This document shows, piece by piece, positions 19,768 through 29,303 of a DNA stretch of 64,000 nt. How positions within the stretch are numbered: position 1 is the stretch's first letter; every line of letters starts with the position of its first letter. The notes under the pieces were generated by a model that did no database searches, was not told where the DNA came from, and saw nothing but the letters and a program-made list of their open reading frames with translations. The stretch covers positions 558,001 to 622,000 of the forward strand of contig NZ_FNIT01000002.1 in the NCBI RefSeq assembly GCF_900104035.1, read 5' to 3'. The DNA comes from Aureimonas jatrophae (GTDB lineage Bacteria > Pseudomonadota > Alphaproteobacteria > Rhizobiales > Rhizobiaceae). The translations under genes were made by a program, and so were the position numbers.

Positions 19768-20484
19768 TCAGTGCGCGACGTGCCGCCGGCGGCCGCGCTC
19801 GATCATCAGCATGTGGTCCTCAAGCGCGTTGCGGATCTCGTCCTCGTCGGTCGGCTTGCCGATGCGCCCGAGCATCCAGTCGCGAAACGCCTCGTGCTGC
19901 CGGACCACGGCGCGCAGATCCTTGTCGCGATAGCGCTCGAAGTTGAAGACGATCAGCACGTGACGCGCGATCGTGTCCCAAAGCGTGCCGACGATCGCAT
20001 TGCGGGCGGCGTTGCGAAAGACGCGGTGAAAGTTGAGGTCGGCCTGCAGCGAGGCCCGCACGTCGCCGACGCGCGCGGCGCGCCGCATGTCGTCGATCGG
20101 TCCTCGAAGCGCCGACGGATCTTCCAGCCCCGCCGCCCAGTTGGCGAGCGCATCGCGAAGGAGAAGCGTCTCCACCTGGAGACGAGCCTCGAGGATCTGT
20201 TGCGTCACACGAGCGTCGAACGTCGCGACCTTGTAGCCGCGATGACTGCCCCCGGTGACGATGCCCTGCGCGTGAAGCACTTTCAGCGCCTCGCGGATCG
20301 GCACGCGGCTGACCCCGAGCCGCTCCGAGAACGACGTCTCGATGATCCGCTCGCCCGGCCGCAGGTTGTTGGTGGCGATCGCCTCGGCGATCGAGTCGGC
20401 GATGGAGTCGGCCAGCGCGAGACGCAGCGGCTGGCGCAGCGCGCCCGAGGGCGACAGGTCATCGTCCGACTCGCGGTCTGCCAT
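19768..20484 (-). CDS. GntR family (FCD-type) transcriptional regulator
   Basis: 238 residues from ATG 20484, chosen because a strong GGAGGAGGT ribosome-binding site precedes it; an in-frame ATG at 20526 would add 14 glycine-rich residues. The winged helix covers about residues 25-90 (ERIIETSFSERLGVSRVPIR, then IVTGGSHRGYKVA) and the C-terminal FCD effector domain follows (DLNFHRVFRNAARN, with metal-site histidines including HEAFRDWM and EDHMLMIE). These regulators are usually repressors that release DNA on binding a carboxylated metabolite. It sits between the two halves of the ureide/amide cluster, so it likely controls the divergent promoter at 6610 and its own promoter near 20530. Confidence 0.9.
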   Translation of the reverse strand: MADRESDDDLSPSGALRQPLRLALADSIADSIAEAIATNNLRPGERIIETSFSERLGVSRVPIREALKVLHAQGIVTGGSHRGYKVATFDARVTQQILEARLQVETLLLRDALANWAAGLEDPSALRGPIDDMRRAARVGDVRASLQADLNFHRVFRNAARNAIVGTLWDTIARHVLIVFNFERYRDKDLRAVVRQHEAFRDWMLGRIGKPTDEDEIRNALEDHMLMIERGRRRHVAH

Positions 20485-20813
20485 GCCACCTCCTCCCGCG
20501 CCGGGGGGCGCGTCAAAACCTACCACGCAATGTTATAATGTATGCGAATGGCGCCCCTCAAGGCTCGAACAATGTCATTGCCCGGTTCTCGGCTGTCCGG
20601 AAGCGAACGAGACGGTCGGGCACGACATTTTGATCCGATGGCATACGGCGACGCGTCCGTCGGTTGCTGCGATCAGCCGGACGGAACGGTGGTCTGAGGG
20701 GATGGCGGACGAGGGGACTTGACCTTGCCGGCGCGGTCCTGTGCACCTCCGCGCGAAGGAAAGGCCGGTCCCGTCATCGGGATGAACGGCGATCGAGGGC
20801 AAAAGGGGCTGCG
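20485..20813. other. Intergenic region with divergent promoters of the GntR gene and the CodA-like operon
   Basis: No gene is supported here. The 20525-20550 stretch is strikingly AT-rich and contains TATAAT (20534-20539) and the half-site AATGTATGCG, which shares AATGTAT with the perfect palindrome at 6610-6623. AATGTTAT and AATGTAT occur as near direct repeats. This fits an autoregulatory operator for the GntR protein, but the second half of the palindrome is poorly kept. The rest, up to the ribosome-binding site AAAAGGGG before 20814, is plain GC-rich DNA without a convincing structure. Confidence 0.5.
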
Positions 20814-22106
20814 ATGTTCGATCTTCTGGTTGCGGGCGCGACGCTGCCCGATGGCCGCACCGGCATGGACGTCGCGGTATCGGGCGGGCGCATCGCGGCG
20901 ATCGCGCCCCGGATCGAGGGCGAGGCGGCTGAACGCGTCGAGGCGGCGGGGCGCCTCCTGTCGCCGCCCTTCGTCGATCCGCACTTCCACATGGACGCGA
21001 CGCTCTCGCTCGGCCTGCCGCGCCTGAACCGCTCCGGCACGCTTCTGGAGGGCATCGCGCTCTGGGGTGAGCTGAAGCCGCTTCTCACCGTCGAGGCCAT
21101 GGTGGAGCGGGGGCTGCGCTACTGCGATCTTGCGGTCTCGCAAGGGTTGCTCTCGATCCGCAGCCATGTCGACGTCAGCGATCCGACGCTCCGCACGGCC
21201 GAGGCGATGATCGAGCTGCGCGAGCGCGTGCGACCCTATCTCGACCTCCAGCTCGTCGCCTTTCCGCAGGACGGCTACTACCGCAGCCCCGGCGCGGTGG
21301 CGCTTCTGGCGCGCTCGCTCGACATGGGGCTCGACGTGGTGGGCGGCATCCCGCACTTCGAGCGCACCATGACTGAGGGCGCGGCGTCCGTGGAGGCGCT
21401 GTGCCGGATCGCCGCCGAGCGGGGCCTGCCGGTGGACCTCCATTGCGACGAGAGCGACGACCCGCTCTCGCGCCATGTGGAAACGCTTGCCGCCGAGACC
21501 GTGCGCCACGGACTGCAGGGGCGCGTGGTGGGCTCGCACCTCACCTCCATGCACTCCATGGACAACTACTACGCCTCGAAGCTCATCGCGCTGATCGGTG
21601 AGGCCGGGCTTCACGTCGTCGCCAACCCTTTGATCAACATCACGCTGCAGGGGCGCCACGACACCTACCCCAAGCGGCGCGGCATGACGCGCGTGCCCGA
21701 GCTCATGGCAGCGGGCGTCAATGTCGCCTTCGGGCACGACTGCGTCATGGACCCCTGGTACGCGCTCGGCTCCGGCGACATGCTGGAGGTCGCCCACATG
21801 GCCGTGCACGTCGCGCCGATGACCTCGCGCGAGGGGCTTCGCGCGGCCTTCGACGCGGTGACCGTGAACGGGGCGCGTGCGATCGGCCTTGCGGGCTACG
21901 GCCTCGCGGTCGGCGCGCCGGCGAGCTTCGTGCTGCTCCAGGCCGCCGACCCGATCGAGGCGATCCGCCTCAAGGCGCGCCGCCTTCTCGTTGTGCGCGA
22001 TGGCAAGGTTCTGGCGCGCGCCGAGCCGCAGACGAGCCGGCTGTCGATCCCCGGCCGCGAGGGCGTCGTCGACCCGTCGAGCTACGTGCCGCACGCCGCC
22101 GGCTGA
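20814..22106 (+). CDS. CodA-type (cytosine deaminase family) amidohydrolase
   Basis: 430 residues from ATG 20814, preceded by AAAAGGGG. It matches the E. coli CodA layout: VDPHFHMDAT (His57, His59), DLHCDESDDPLSRH, GSHLTSMHSMDNYY, and AFGHDCVMDPWYALGSGDML with the metal Asp. CodA-like enzymes deaminate cytosine, isoguanine, creatinine or isocytosine-like amidines, or hydrolyse related amides. The gene stands first in a plus-strand set with a BMP-type importer and an amidase, so its substrate is probably imported by that system and then deaminated. Cytosine itself is only one option. Confidence 0.87.
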   Translation: MFDLLVAGATLPDGRTGMDVAVSGGRIAAIAPRIEGEAAERVEAAGRLLSPPFVDPHFHMDATLSLGLPRLNRSGTLLEGIALWGELKPLLTVEAMVERGLRYCDLAVSQGLLSIRSHVDVSDPTLRTAEAMIELRERVRPYLDLQLVAFPQDGYYRSPGAVALLARSLDMGLDVVGGIPHFERTMTEGAASVEALCRIAAERGLPVDLHCDESDDPLSRHVETLAAETVRHGLQGRVVGSHLTSMHSMDNYYASKLIALIGEAGLHVVANPLINITLQGRHDTYPKRRGMTRVPELMAAGVNVAFGHDCVMDPWYALGSGDMLEVAHMAVHVAPMTSREGLRAAFDAVTVNGARAIGLAGYGLAVGAPASFVLLQAADPIEAIRLKARRLLVVRDGKVLARAEPQTSRLSIPGREGVVDPSSYVPHAAG

Positions 22107-22204
22107 TTGTTCCTGTTCATTTCTCCGGCAGCCTTGCCGATTGACAGGATTAAAGGCAATCCGTCACATGCCCTTCATCCGGGGGCGTGTGACGAGGGGC
22201 TGAG

Positions 22205-23194
22205 ATGGCGATGACAACGGGATCGATCGGACGGCGCGGGTTTCTTCTGGGATCGGCGGGTGTCGGCCTGGCGCTCGCCATGCCTCGCGCCTTCGCGCAG
22301 GCGCCGCTGAAGGTTGCCGGCATCCACGCCTCGCCGGTCGAGAACGCCTGGAACTCCTGCCTTCACCAGGCGCTGCTGGCCGCCGCCAAAGATGGAAAGA
22401 TCGAGTACGTCTTCTCGGAAGGCGTGCGGGGGCCCGACTACGGCCGTGCCATGCGCGAATACGCCGAAGGCGGCGCCAAGCTCATCGTCGGCGAGTCCTA
22501 TGCCGTGGAGAGCGAGGCGCGCCAGGTGGCGGGCGAATACGCCGACACCGCGTTCCTGATGGGTTCGTCGGGCGAGCCGGCGGGCGAGAACTTCGGCACC
22601 TTCGGCACGTGGAATCACGAGGCGGCCTATCTCGCCGGCATGCTGGCCGGAAAGATGAGCCAGAGCGGCGTCTTCGGCTCGGTCGGCGCGATCCCGATTC
22701 CCGAGGTCAACATGTTGATCAACGGCTTCCAGGCGGGCGTCACGGCGGTGCGGCCCGACGCCAAGCATCTCGTCGGCTTTATCGGCACCTTCTTCGACCC
22801 GCCCAAGGCGCGCGAAGCCGGCCTCGCCCAGATCGATGCCGGCGCCGACATCCTGTTCGGCGAGCGCATCGGCACGGCGGACGCGGCCAAGGAGCGTGGT
22901 GTCAAGGCGGTCGGCTCGCTGATCGACTACACGCCGCGCTATCCCGGCACGGTCTTTGCCAACGCCATCTGGAACTTCCGTCCGATTCTCGACGCGGCGA
23001 TCGCGGATGCGGCGGCCGGACAGCCGACCGGCAAGAACTACACGCCCTTCAGCCTGATGAAGACCGGCGGCAACGACATCCAGTTCGACACCGCGCAGGT
23101 GCCCACCGAAGCGGTCGGGCCGATGGAGGAGCGCCGCGCCGCGATCAAGGCGGGCACGTTCGAGGTGCCGATGAACATGAGCGAGCCGGGCTGA
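22205..23194 (+). CDS. BMP family ABC transporter substrate-binding protein
   Basis: 329 residues with an export signal: GRRGFLLGSAGVGLALA then a cleavage site after AFAQA (twin Arg, so Tat is possible). The mature protein shows the basic membrane protein (Med/BmpA, PF02608-type) pattern: KVAGIHASPVENAWN, a FGTFGTWNHEAAYLAGMLAG block and VFANAIWNFRPILD. Such proteins bind nucleosides, purines or related heterocycles in the periplasm. It heads the importer whose ATPase and two permeases follow at 24651-28167; the amidase gene is inserted in between. A TTGACA hexamer lies at 22141 but no good -10 was found. Confidence 0.9.
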   Translation: MAMTTGSIGRRGFLLGSAGVGLALAMPRAFAQAPLKVAGIHASPVENAWNSCLHQALLAAAKDGKIEYVFSEGVRGPDYGRAMREYAEGGAKLIVGESYAVESEARQVAGEYADTAFLMGSSGEPAGENFGTFGTWNHEAAYLAGMLAGKMSQSGVFGSVGAIPIPEVNMLINGFQAGVTAVRPDAKHLVGFIGTFFDPPKAREAGLAQIDAGADILFGERIGTADAAKERGVKAVGSLIDYTPRYPGTVFANAIWNFRPILDAAIADAAAGQPTGKNYTPFSLMKTGGNDIQFDTAQVPTEAVGPMEERRAAIKAGTFEVPMNMSEPG

Positions 23195-23211
23195 CCGCCT
23201 GCCGCCCAGCC

Positions 23212-24654
23212 ATGCCGTCTCCTGCGATGCCATTATCCGCCGACGAGTCCCTCGCCGGCGGCGACGCCACCGCGCTCGGGTCTGCCGTGCGCGAGGGACG
23301 AATCTCGGCCGTCGAGGCGATGGAGGCGGCGCTGGATGCTGCGGCGCGCCTGGCCGACTTCGGCGCGATCACCCTCCTTGACGAGGCGGCGGGACGTGCG
23401 GCGGCGCAGCGGCTCGACCGCCTGCGGGCCGAGGACCCCAGCGCCCTCGATGCCATGCCGTTCGCGGGCGTACCGTTTCTCGTAAAGGACCTCGGCAGCC
23501 CGTTTGCCGGCATCCCCGTCCATGCGGGATCGCGCGCGCTCGCCGCGCGCCTTGCGGCATCCGCCGAGGACAGCGACTTCGCCGCGCGGCTGCGGGGGAC
23601 CGGCCTCGTACCCTTCGGCCGCACCACGGTGCCCGAGTTCGGCTTGTCGCTGAGCAGCGAACCGCAGGCCTTTCCGCCCGCGCGCAACCCGCTCGACCCG
23701 AGGCTCACGGCTGGCGGCTCGTCGGGCGGTGCGGCGGCAGCCGTCGCGCTCGGCATCGTGCCGATCGCCCATGCGACGGATGCGGGCGGCTCGATCCGCG
23801 TGCCGGCCGCCTGCTGCGGCCTCGTCGGCTTGAAGCCCTCGCGCGGCGCGACGCCGGAAGGGCCCGATTTCGCCAACCATCTGGCGGGCCTGGCCTCCGA
23901 GCTCGTCGTGGCGCGCTCCGTGCGCGATCTTCGCACCGCGTTGCAGGCCGCCGGCGGTCGGGCGTTGGGGCCCATGCCGGACGTGGCCTTTGCGGATGCC
24001 ACGCCGCGGATGCGCATCGCACTCGTCCAGACGCCGGGCGTCGCGCCGGAGCGCGCGGCGGCCGTCGACGCGGCCGCACGGCATCTGCTCGCCGCCGGCC
24101 ACGCGGTCGAGACGCTGGAGCCGACGACGCTCGACGAGGCGAGCCGAGAGGCCGGCACGGTCTTCGACCGCATCGTCTGCGCCTCGCTCGCCGGGCTTTT
24201 CGAGGCGCTCGCCATTCGGGAAGACGAGGTCGAGCCGCTTTCGGCCGCCGCCGCCGAGCGGGGACGCAGGATCGGCGGGGCGCAGGTGCTGCGCGCGATC
24301 GAGGCCGGAGCGCGCATCGCCCGCCGCATGGCGCTCCTGTTCGAGCGCTTCGACGCGCTTCTCCTGCCGATGCTGGCGAGCGCCCCGCCGCCGCTCGGCG
24401 CCTTTCCGACCGATGACGCCGACGTCGACGCGCAATGGCGCCGCATGACGCGCTTCGCGCCGGGCGCAGTGCTGGCCAACGTCGCCGGCCTGCCGGCCGC
24501 GACGGTGCCGTTCGGGACGGACGGAGACGGTCTGCCGCTGCCCGTGCAGATCATGGGCCCCAACGGCTCCGACCTTCGCCTTCTCGATCTGGCCGACGCC
24601 CTTGCGCGCGAGCGGCCCTTCGCGCACCGCTTCCCCTTGGCGAGCCTTCGATGA
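23212..24654 (+). CDS. Amidase signature family amidohydrolase
   Basis: 480 residues (ATG 23212; ATG 23227 also possible). The Ser-cisSer-Lys triad is visible: the lysine in VPFLVKDLG, the cis-Ser in TAGGSSGGAAAAVALG, and the nucleophile in TDAGGSIRVPAACCG. Amidase signature enzymes cleave carboxamides, including biuret, allophanate, aryl amides and N-carbamoyl compounds. The gene overlaps the ATPase gene of the importer by four bases, so the product likely acts on what that importer brings in. In a cluster with CodA-like, AllA and allantoinase-type enzymes, release of ammonia or a carbamoyl group is a fair inference. Confidence 0.88.
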   Translation: MPSPAMPLSADESLAGGDATALGSAVREGRISAVEAMEAALDAAARLADFGAITLLDEAAGRAAAQRLDRLRAEDPSALDAMPFAGVPFLVKDLGSPFAGIPVHAGSRALAARLAASAEDSDFAARLRGTGLVPFGRTTVPEFGLSLSSEPQAFPPARNPLDPRLTAGGSSGGAAAAVALGIVPIAHATDAGGSIRVPAACCGLVGLKPSRGATPEGPDFANHLAGLASELVVARSVRDLRTALQAAGGRALGPMPDVAFADATPRMRIALVQTPGVAPERAAAVDAAARHLLAAGHAVETLEPTTLDEASREAGTVFDRIVCASLAGLFEALAIREDEVEPLSAAAAERGRRIGGAQVLRAIEAGARIARRMALLFERFDALLLPMLASAPPPLGAFPTDDADVDAQWRRMTRFAPGAVLANVAGLPAATVPFGTDGDGLPLPVQIMGPNGSDLRLLDLADALARERPFAHRFPLASLR

Positions 24655-26168
24655 CCGCGACTCCCGCCCTGCGCCTCGAAGGGATCACCAAGCGCTTCGG
24701 CGCGACGCTCGCCAACGAGGACGTCTCGATCGAGCTCGGCCGAGGTGAGGTGCTGGCGCTCTTGGGCGAGAACGGCGCCGGCAAGACGACGCTCATGAAC
24801 ATCTTGTTCGGCCATTACATGCCGGATGCGGGCCGCGTCCTGGTGGACGGGCAGGAACTGCCGCCCGGTCGCCCGCGCGCCGCGATCCGCGCCGGCGTTG
24901 GCATGGTGCATCAGCATTTCGCGCTGGCTCCCAATCTCACGGTTCTCGAAAACGTCGTGGCGGGCACCGAACCGCTTCTTGCCTGGCGCTCCGCGCGGCG
25001 CGCGGCGCGCCGCAAGCTTGCGGACTTGGCGGAGCGCTTCGGCCTTGCGGTCGATCCCGATGCGCGCGTCGCCGACCTCTCGGTGGGCGAGCGCCAGCGC
25101 GTCGAGATCCTCAAAGGGCTCTACAACGACGCGCGCGTCCTGATCCTCGACGAGCCGACCGCCGTCCTGACTCAGGGCGAGGGCGAGCGGCTCTTTGCAA
25201 CGCTGCGCCGCATGGCGGCAGGGGGCCTGTCGCTGATCTTCATCTCGCACAAGCTCGGCGAGGTCCTTGGCGCGGCCGACCGCATCGTCGTGCTGCGGGC
25301 AGGCCGGGTCGTCGCCGAGCGGCGTGCGGCCGAGACCACCAAGGATGAGCTCGCCGAGCTCATGGTCGGACGCCGCGTCGCGCGGCCGAAGCGCGAGGGG
25401 GCGGACGTCGGCGCGGTGGTCGCCGAGGCGAGCGGCGTCGACCTGACGCTCGGCGGCGTGCGGCGTCTCACGGGCGTCTCCTTCGCCGTGCGCTCCGGCG
25501 AAACGCTCGGCATCATCGGCGTGTCCGGCAACGGGCAGGCGGCGCTCGCCCGTCTCCTGTCGGGGCTGGCCGCGCCCGACCGGGGAAGCTTGCGCATTCT
25601 CGCGCAGGACGCCGGACGGCTGGGTGCCCGCGCCCTGGTGGAGGCCCGCGTCGGCCGCATCCCGGAGGACCGCAACGCGGACGGGGCGGTGGGCGACCTG
25701 CCGATCTGGGAGAACGCGGTGTTGGAGCGCGTGCGCGAGCCGCGCTTCTCGCGCCTTGGCTTCGTGCGGCGGGGCGCCGCCCGGCGTTTCGCGGACGAAC
25801 TGATCCGGCGCTTCGACCTGCGCGGCGGCACGCCCGACAGCCGCACGCGCCTCCTGTCGGGCGGCAACATGCAGAAGCTCATCTTCGGCCGGAATCTCGA
25901 CCGGGTGCCGCGCCTCCTGGTCGCCGCCCAGCCGACGCGCGGCCTCGACGAGGGCGCGATCGCCGCCGTCCACGGCGAGATCCTGGAGGCCCGCCGACAG
26001 GGCGCGGCCGTGATCCTGATCTCCGAGGATCTCGACGAGGTGCTGGCGCTCTCCGATCGCGTGCAGGCGATCCACAAGGGACGCTTGGGACCCAGCGTCC
26101 CGGCCGACACGCTGGATGCGCGCGCCCTCGGCCTCATGATGGCCGGCGAGTGGGAGCGCGCGGCCTGA
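24651..26168 (+). CDS. BMP-type ABC transporter ATPase, double nucleotide-binding domain
   Basis: 505 residues with two ABC cassettes. The first has Walker A GENGAGKTT, signature LSVGERQRVE and Walker B LILDEPTAVL. The second has a degenerate Walker A (GVSGNGQAAL), LSGGNMQKL and LLVAAQPTRGLD. This pattern is that of the YufO/NupO-type ATPases that partner BMP proteins in nucleoside/purine uptake. ATG 24651 overlaps the amidase stop (ATGA) and the stop overlaps the permease start (TGATG), so the set is translationally coupled. Confidence 0.92.
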   Translation: MTATPALRLEGITKRFGATLANEDVSIELGRGEVLALLGENGAGKTTLMNILFGHYMPDAGRVLVDGQELPPGRPRAAIRAGVGMVHQHFALAPNLTVLENVVAGTEPLLAWRSARRAARRKLADLAERFGLAVDPDARVADLSVGERQRVEILKGLYNDARVLILDEPTAVLTQGEGERLFATLRRMAAGGLSLIFISHKLGEVLGAADRIVVLRAGRVVAERRAAETTKDELAELMVGRRVARPKREGADVGAVVAEASGVDLTLGGVRRLTGVSFAVRSGETLGIIGVSGNGQAALARLLSGLAAPDRGSLRILAQDAGRLGARALVEARVGRIPEDRNADGAVGDLPIWENAVLERVREPRFSRLGFVRRGAARRFADELIRRFDLRGGTPDSRTRLLSGGNMQKLIFGRNLDRVPRLLVAAQPTRGLDEGAIAAVHGEILEARRQGAAVILISEDLDEVLALSDRVQAIHKGRLGPSVPADTLDARALGLMMAGEWERAA

Positions 26169-27226
26169 TGCGCATCGAACGCCGCGAACACCGCCCCGTC
26201 CTCTTTCTCGTCCTCGCCCCGATCGGCGCGGTCGCCCTGGCGCTCGCCCTGTCCGGCCTGCTCCTGGCGCTGGCCGGCGCGCCGGTGCTCGACGCCTATC
26301 GACGTATCGCGCTCGGCGCCTTCGGCTCGCGCCTCGCCGCGACCGAGACACTGACGCGCGCCGCCCCGCTGATCCTGACCGGTTTGGCCGTCGCGGTGGC
26401 GTTTCGCGCGCGCATCTGGAACATCGGTGCGGAGGGGCAGCTCTATCTCGGCGCGATCGCGGTCGCCGCGCTTGGCTCGAGCGGCGGTCTTCTCGCCGGG
26501 CTCCCCGCGCCTGTCCTGATCCCCGCGCTGATGCTGGCGGGGGCGCTGGCCGGCGCCCTGCTCCTGATCGGCCCGCTGCTCCTGCGCCTACGCTTCGGCG
26601 TCGACGAGGTCGTCACCACGCTCCTCCTCAACTTCGTGGTGATCCTCTTCGTCTCCATGCTGATTGAGGGGCCCTTGCGCGATCCCATGGCCTTCGGCTG
26701 GCCGCAGTCGGTGCCGGTGGCCGCCGACGCCACCCTGCCGAAGATCCTCGCCCGCTCGCGGCTCCATCTCGGCCTCGTCGTCGCGCTCGGGGCGGCGATC
26801 CTCGTCCACGTCGTGATGAGCCGGACCGTGTTCGGACTGGAGGTCCGCGCCGCCGGCCTCAACCCCGGCGCCGCGCGCTTTGCGGGCGTTCCGCTCGTGC
26901 GCACGCTGCTTCTCGCCGCCCTTGTGTCGGGCGGGCTCGCGGGGCTGGCGGGCGCCGTCGAGGTGATGGGCGTGCGCGGCACCGTCACCACCGACCTGTC
27001 GCCCGGCTACGGCTACAGCGGCATCGTCGTCGCCATGCTCGCCAATCTCCAGCCGCTCGGCGCCGTCGTGGCCGCGCTGTTTGCGGCGGCGATGTTCGTC
27101 GGCGCCGACTCCATGAGCCGGGCGCTCGGCGTGCCGAGCTTCATCGCCGACGTCACCGTGTCCCTCTCGCTTCTCGCCATGCTCGTCGCCCTTCTTCTCG
27201 TCAACTTTCGGGTCCGCCTCCGGTGA
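26168..27226 (+). CDS. BMP-type ABC transporter permease, first
   Basis: 352 residues, strongly hydrophobic with about nine or ten membrane segments. The conserved FRARIWNIGAEGQLYLGA block and the GVDEVVTTLLLNF and GFGYSG-like GYGYSGIVVA stretches are typical of the YufP-type permeases. It starts at ATG 26168, sharing one base with the preceding stop, and overlaps the next permease by four bases. It forms the membrane channel with the second permease. Confidence 0.92.
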   Translation: MRIERREHRPVLFLVLAPIGAVALALALSGLLLALAGAPVLDAYRRIALGAFGSRLAATETLTRAAPLILTGLAVAVAFRARIWNIGAEGQLYLGAIAVAALGSSGGLLAGLPAPVLIPALMLAGALAGALLLIGPLLLRLRFGVDEVVTTLLLNFVVILFVSMLIEGPLRDPMAFGWPQSVPVAADATLPKILARSRLHLGLVVALGAAILVHVVMSRTVFGLEVRAAGLNPGAARFAGVPLVRTLLLAALVSGGLAGLAGAVEVMGVRGTVTTDLSPGYGYSGIVVAMLANLQPLGAVVAALFAAAMFVGADSMSRALGVPSFIADVTVSLSLLAMLVALLLVNFRVRLR

Positions 27227-28167
27227 GCGCTTCTCTCGACATCCTCGCCTCGGCCGGTCTCTGGGCCGCGGTGCTGCGCATCGCGACGCCGCTCGTCTTC
27301 GCGACGCTGGGCGCGCTCCTGTGCGAGAGGGCGGGCGTCCTCAACCTCGGCATCGAGGGCATCATGACCTTCGGGGCGATGGTGGGCTGGCTCGCGGTGT
27401 TCAACGGCGCGGACCTGTGGGTCGGCCTTCTCGCCGCAGCCCTGTCGGGCGCCCTCTTCGGGCTCCTGCATGCGTTGATGACCGTACCGCTCGGCCTGTC
27501 GCAGCACGTCACCGGCCTCGGCATCACCTTGTTCGCCTCCAGCCTCAGCTACTACGTCTTCCGCCTCGTCGTGCCGCTGCAGGCGACGCCGCCCACGATC
27601 GAGCCCTTCCAGCCGATCGCCGTGCCGGGCCTGTCGGACCTGCCGTTCGTAGGGCCCGCGCTCTTCTCGCAGACCGCGCCGACCTATCTGGCGCTGGTTT
27701 TCGCGCTCGTGCTGGCCTGGGTGCTCGCGCGCACCCCGCTCGGCCTGGCGATCCGCCTCACCGGCGAGAACCCGCACGCCGCCGAGGCGCAGGGGCTCGA
27801 TCCCGTTGGGATTCGGATCGGCGCCGTGGTGGTGGGCAGCGCCTTGATGGCGATGGGCGGGGCCTTCCTCACCCTGTCGGCCTTCAACAGCTTCTTTCCG
27901 ACCATGGTGCAGGGGCGCGGCTGGATCGCCATCGCGCTCGTTGTGTTCGCGGCCTGGCGGCCGGGTTGGGCGGTGCTGGGCGCGCTGCTCTTCGCCCTGT
28001 TCGACGCCTACCAGCTCCGTCTGCAGACCGTGATCGGCAAGGCCGTGCCCTATCAGGTCTTCCTGATGATGCCCTACCTCCTGTCGATCGCCGCACTCTG
28101 CATCACCGCGCGCCGCGCCCGTGTGCCCCAGGCGTTGATGCAGCCCTTCATTCGGGGCGAGCGCTAG
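27223..28167 (+). CDS. BMP-type ABC transporter permease, second
   Basis: 314 residues from GTG 27223 (GTGA overlap). About eight to nine membrane segments; the LCERAGVLNLGIEGIMTFGA block is the hallmark of the YufQ-type permeases, followed by GLSQHVTGLGITLFAS and GRGWIAIALVVFAAWRPGWA. It completes the importer (BMP protein, ATPase, two permeases). The gene ends only 10 bases from the convergent ABC ATPase gene at 28178, with no room for an independent terminator. Confidence 0.92.
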   Translation: MSASLDILASAGLWAAVLRIATPLVFATLGALLCERAGVLNLGIEGIMTFGAMVGWLAVFNGADLWVGLLAAALSGALFGLLHALMTVPLGLSQHVTGLGITLFASSLSYYVFRLVVPLQATPPTIEPFQPIAVPGLSDLPFVGPALFSQTAPTYLALVFALVLAWVLARTPLGLAIRLTGENPHAAEAQGLDPVGIRIGAVVVGSALMAMGGAFLTLSAFNSFFPTMVQGRGWIAIALVVFAAWRPGWAVLGALLFALFDAYQLRLQTVIGKAVPYQVFLMMPYLLSIAALCITARRARVPQALMQPFIRGER

Positions 28168-28177
28168 CGGGTCCGCC

Positions 28178-29233
<1,056 letters not shown>

Positions 29234-29303
29234 GGTTGTTTCTCCTCCCGTTGGATTCCCGTGCCGGGCCGTCGATCGCGGCGGCCCGGGTCGATGAGGC
29301 GTC

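Noticed and set aside
22141-22170. A sigma-70 promoter before the BMP protein gene
   Set aside because: TTGACA is present, but the expected -10 position reads TCACAT, too poor to call.
23145-26351. A 1068-codon minus-strand open frame opposite the amidase and ATPase genes
   Set aside because: No recognisable domains and very biased composition; it mirrors the real plus-strand genes.
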